From assembly GCA_910588945.1 (NCBI GenBank), contig CAJUSF010000028.1:1-6267 (forward strand): 6,267 bases of DNA. The letters run 5' to 3'. The translations under genes and the position numbers were made by a program. Positions 6,152-6,267 of this stretch are shown here, one piece after another. The notes under the pieces are model-generated. The model was given only the letters and a program-made list of their open reading frames with translations. It did no database searches and was not told the origin of the DNA. The stretch is from an uncultured Eggerthellaceae bacterium (lineage in GTDB: Bacteria; Actinomycetota; Coriobacteriia; Coriobacteriales; Eggerthellaceae). The stretch's first letter is position 1. Each line of letters starts with the position of its first letter.

Positions 6152-6171
6152 ATTGCTTGTTGTGTGTGTCC

Positions 6172-6267
6172 GCTTGCATCTACTCCGCTGATTCTGCAGA
6201 ACAAGAAATCTGTGATATAAGCCATCACAGATTTTGAAGTTTGAAGCCAAAGCGGAGAGATGTAAGC
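6172..6267 (+). repeat. Stem-loop element, copy B: same 63-bp core in unrelated arms
   Basis: The core at 6188-6250 matches copy A at 58 of 63 positions, in the same orientation; four of the five differences fall in the loop of the inner hairpin, whose stem (6206-6216 and 6224-6234) is unchanged. The outer arms 6172-6189 and 6251-6267 pair over 17 positions with one G/A difference (a G-U in RNA) and one extra A at 6182. They share no sequence with the arms of copy A. The right arm reaches the window edge, so the stem may be longer. Confidence 0.8.

Larger units (their letters stand above)
5885..6267. other. Gene-free cluster of stem-loop elements
   Basis: No open frame here looks coding; frames crossing the region are interrupted or run through perfect inverted repeats. 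In order it contains an inverted repeat over the stop codon of the tail-anchored gene, two copies of a diverged 31-33-nt motif, core element copy A, the 34-bp half copy of the left-flank element, and core element copy B. Nearly every base belongs to some repeat. There is no CRISPR-type regular spacing and no transposase or reverse transcriptase in the window. Confidence 0.7.

Noticed and set aside
5885..6267. CRISPR array
   Set aside because: The repeats are only two per family, are 63 bp or diverged, and the spacing is irregular. There are no cas genes in the window.
5994..6267. Pair of ordinary MITEs or insertion-sequence remnants
   Set aside because: The conserved part is the interior and the inverted ends differ completely between copies, the opposite of a transposon with conserved terminal repeats. 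No target duplications flank the arms.
5994..6267. Retron-type non-coding RNA or integron attC sites
   Set aside because: No reverse transcriptase or integrase is present, and attC sites have conserved outer boxes with a variable middle, the reverse of what is seen here.

Overview
The window holds two gene blocks that diverge from a short intergenic region, flanked on both sides by stretches without genes but rich in inverted repeats. On the minus strand, a large DinG-type fusion of a DEDDh exonuclease and an XPD/DinG-family helicase (1640-5098) is followed with a one-base overlap (TAATG) by a single-pass membrane protein with a long helical outer domain (366-1640). On the plus strand, a 212-residue protein with one C-terminal membrane anchor (5246-5884) is read away from the helicase.

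The mixed, fairly GC-rich codon use, the gram-positive style exonuclease-DinG fusion and the look of the interspersed repeats suggest a gut actinobacterium of the Coriobacteriia (Eggerthellaceae-like). This is an impression from general knowledge, not a demonstrated assignment; no rRNA or other phylogenetic marker is present.

Layout: 1-365 is non-coding, with a small hairpin (95-111), a longer hairpin (112-155) and a 91-bp inverted-repeat element (207-297). 366-5098 is the two-gene minus-strand operon. 5099-5245 is the divergent control region, with an 11-bp-arm inverted repeat at 5135-5162. 5246-5884 is the tail-anchored protein. 5885-6267 is a compact cluster of stem-loop elements: two diverged copies of a roughly 31-33-nt motif, two copies of a 63-bp core (58/63 identical), and a 34-bp copy of the left half of the element at 207-297.

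The most unusual signal is that last cluster. The 63-bp cores match closely, yet each sits between its own near-perfect inverted arms, and the arm sequences of the two copies are unrelated. Conserved interior plus variable but self-complementary closing arms fits either a structured RNA family with covarying stems or a small element that settles inside palindromes. Within the coding part, the helicase combines an exonuclease domain with a four-cysteine Fe-S signature, and its unusually long linker carries a 12-bp tandem repeat and a consensus EF-hand-like loop.

The helicase/exonuclease probably acts in DNA repair or in unwinding R-loops and recombination intermediates. Why it is coupled to one membrane protein and divergent from another cannot be told from the sequence.
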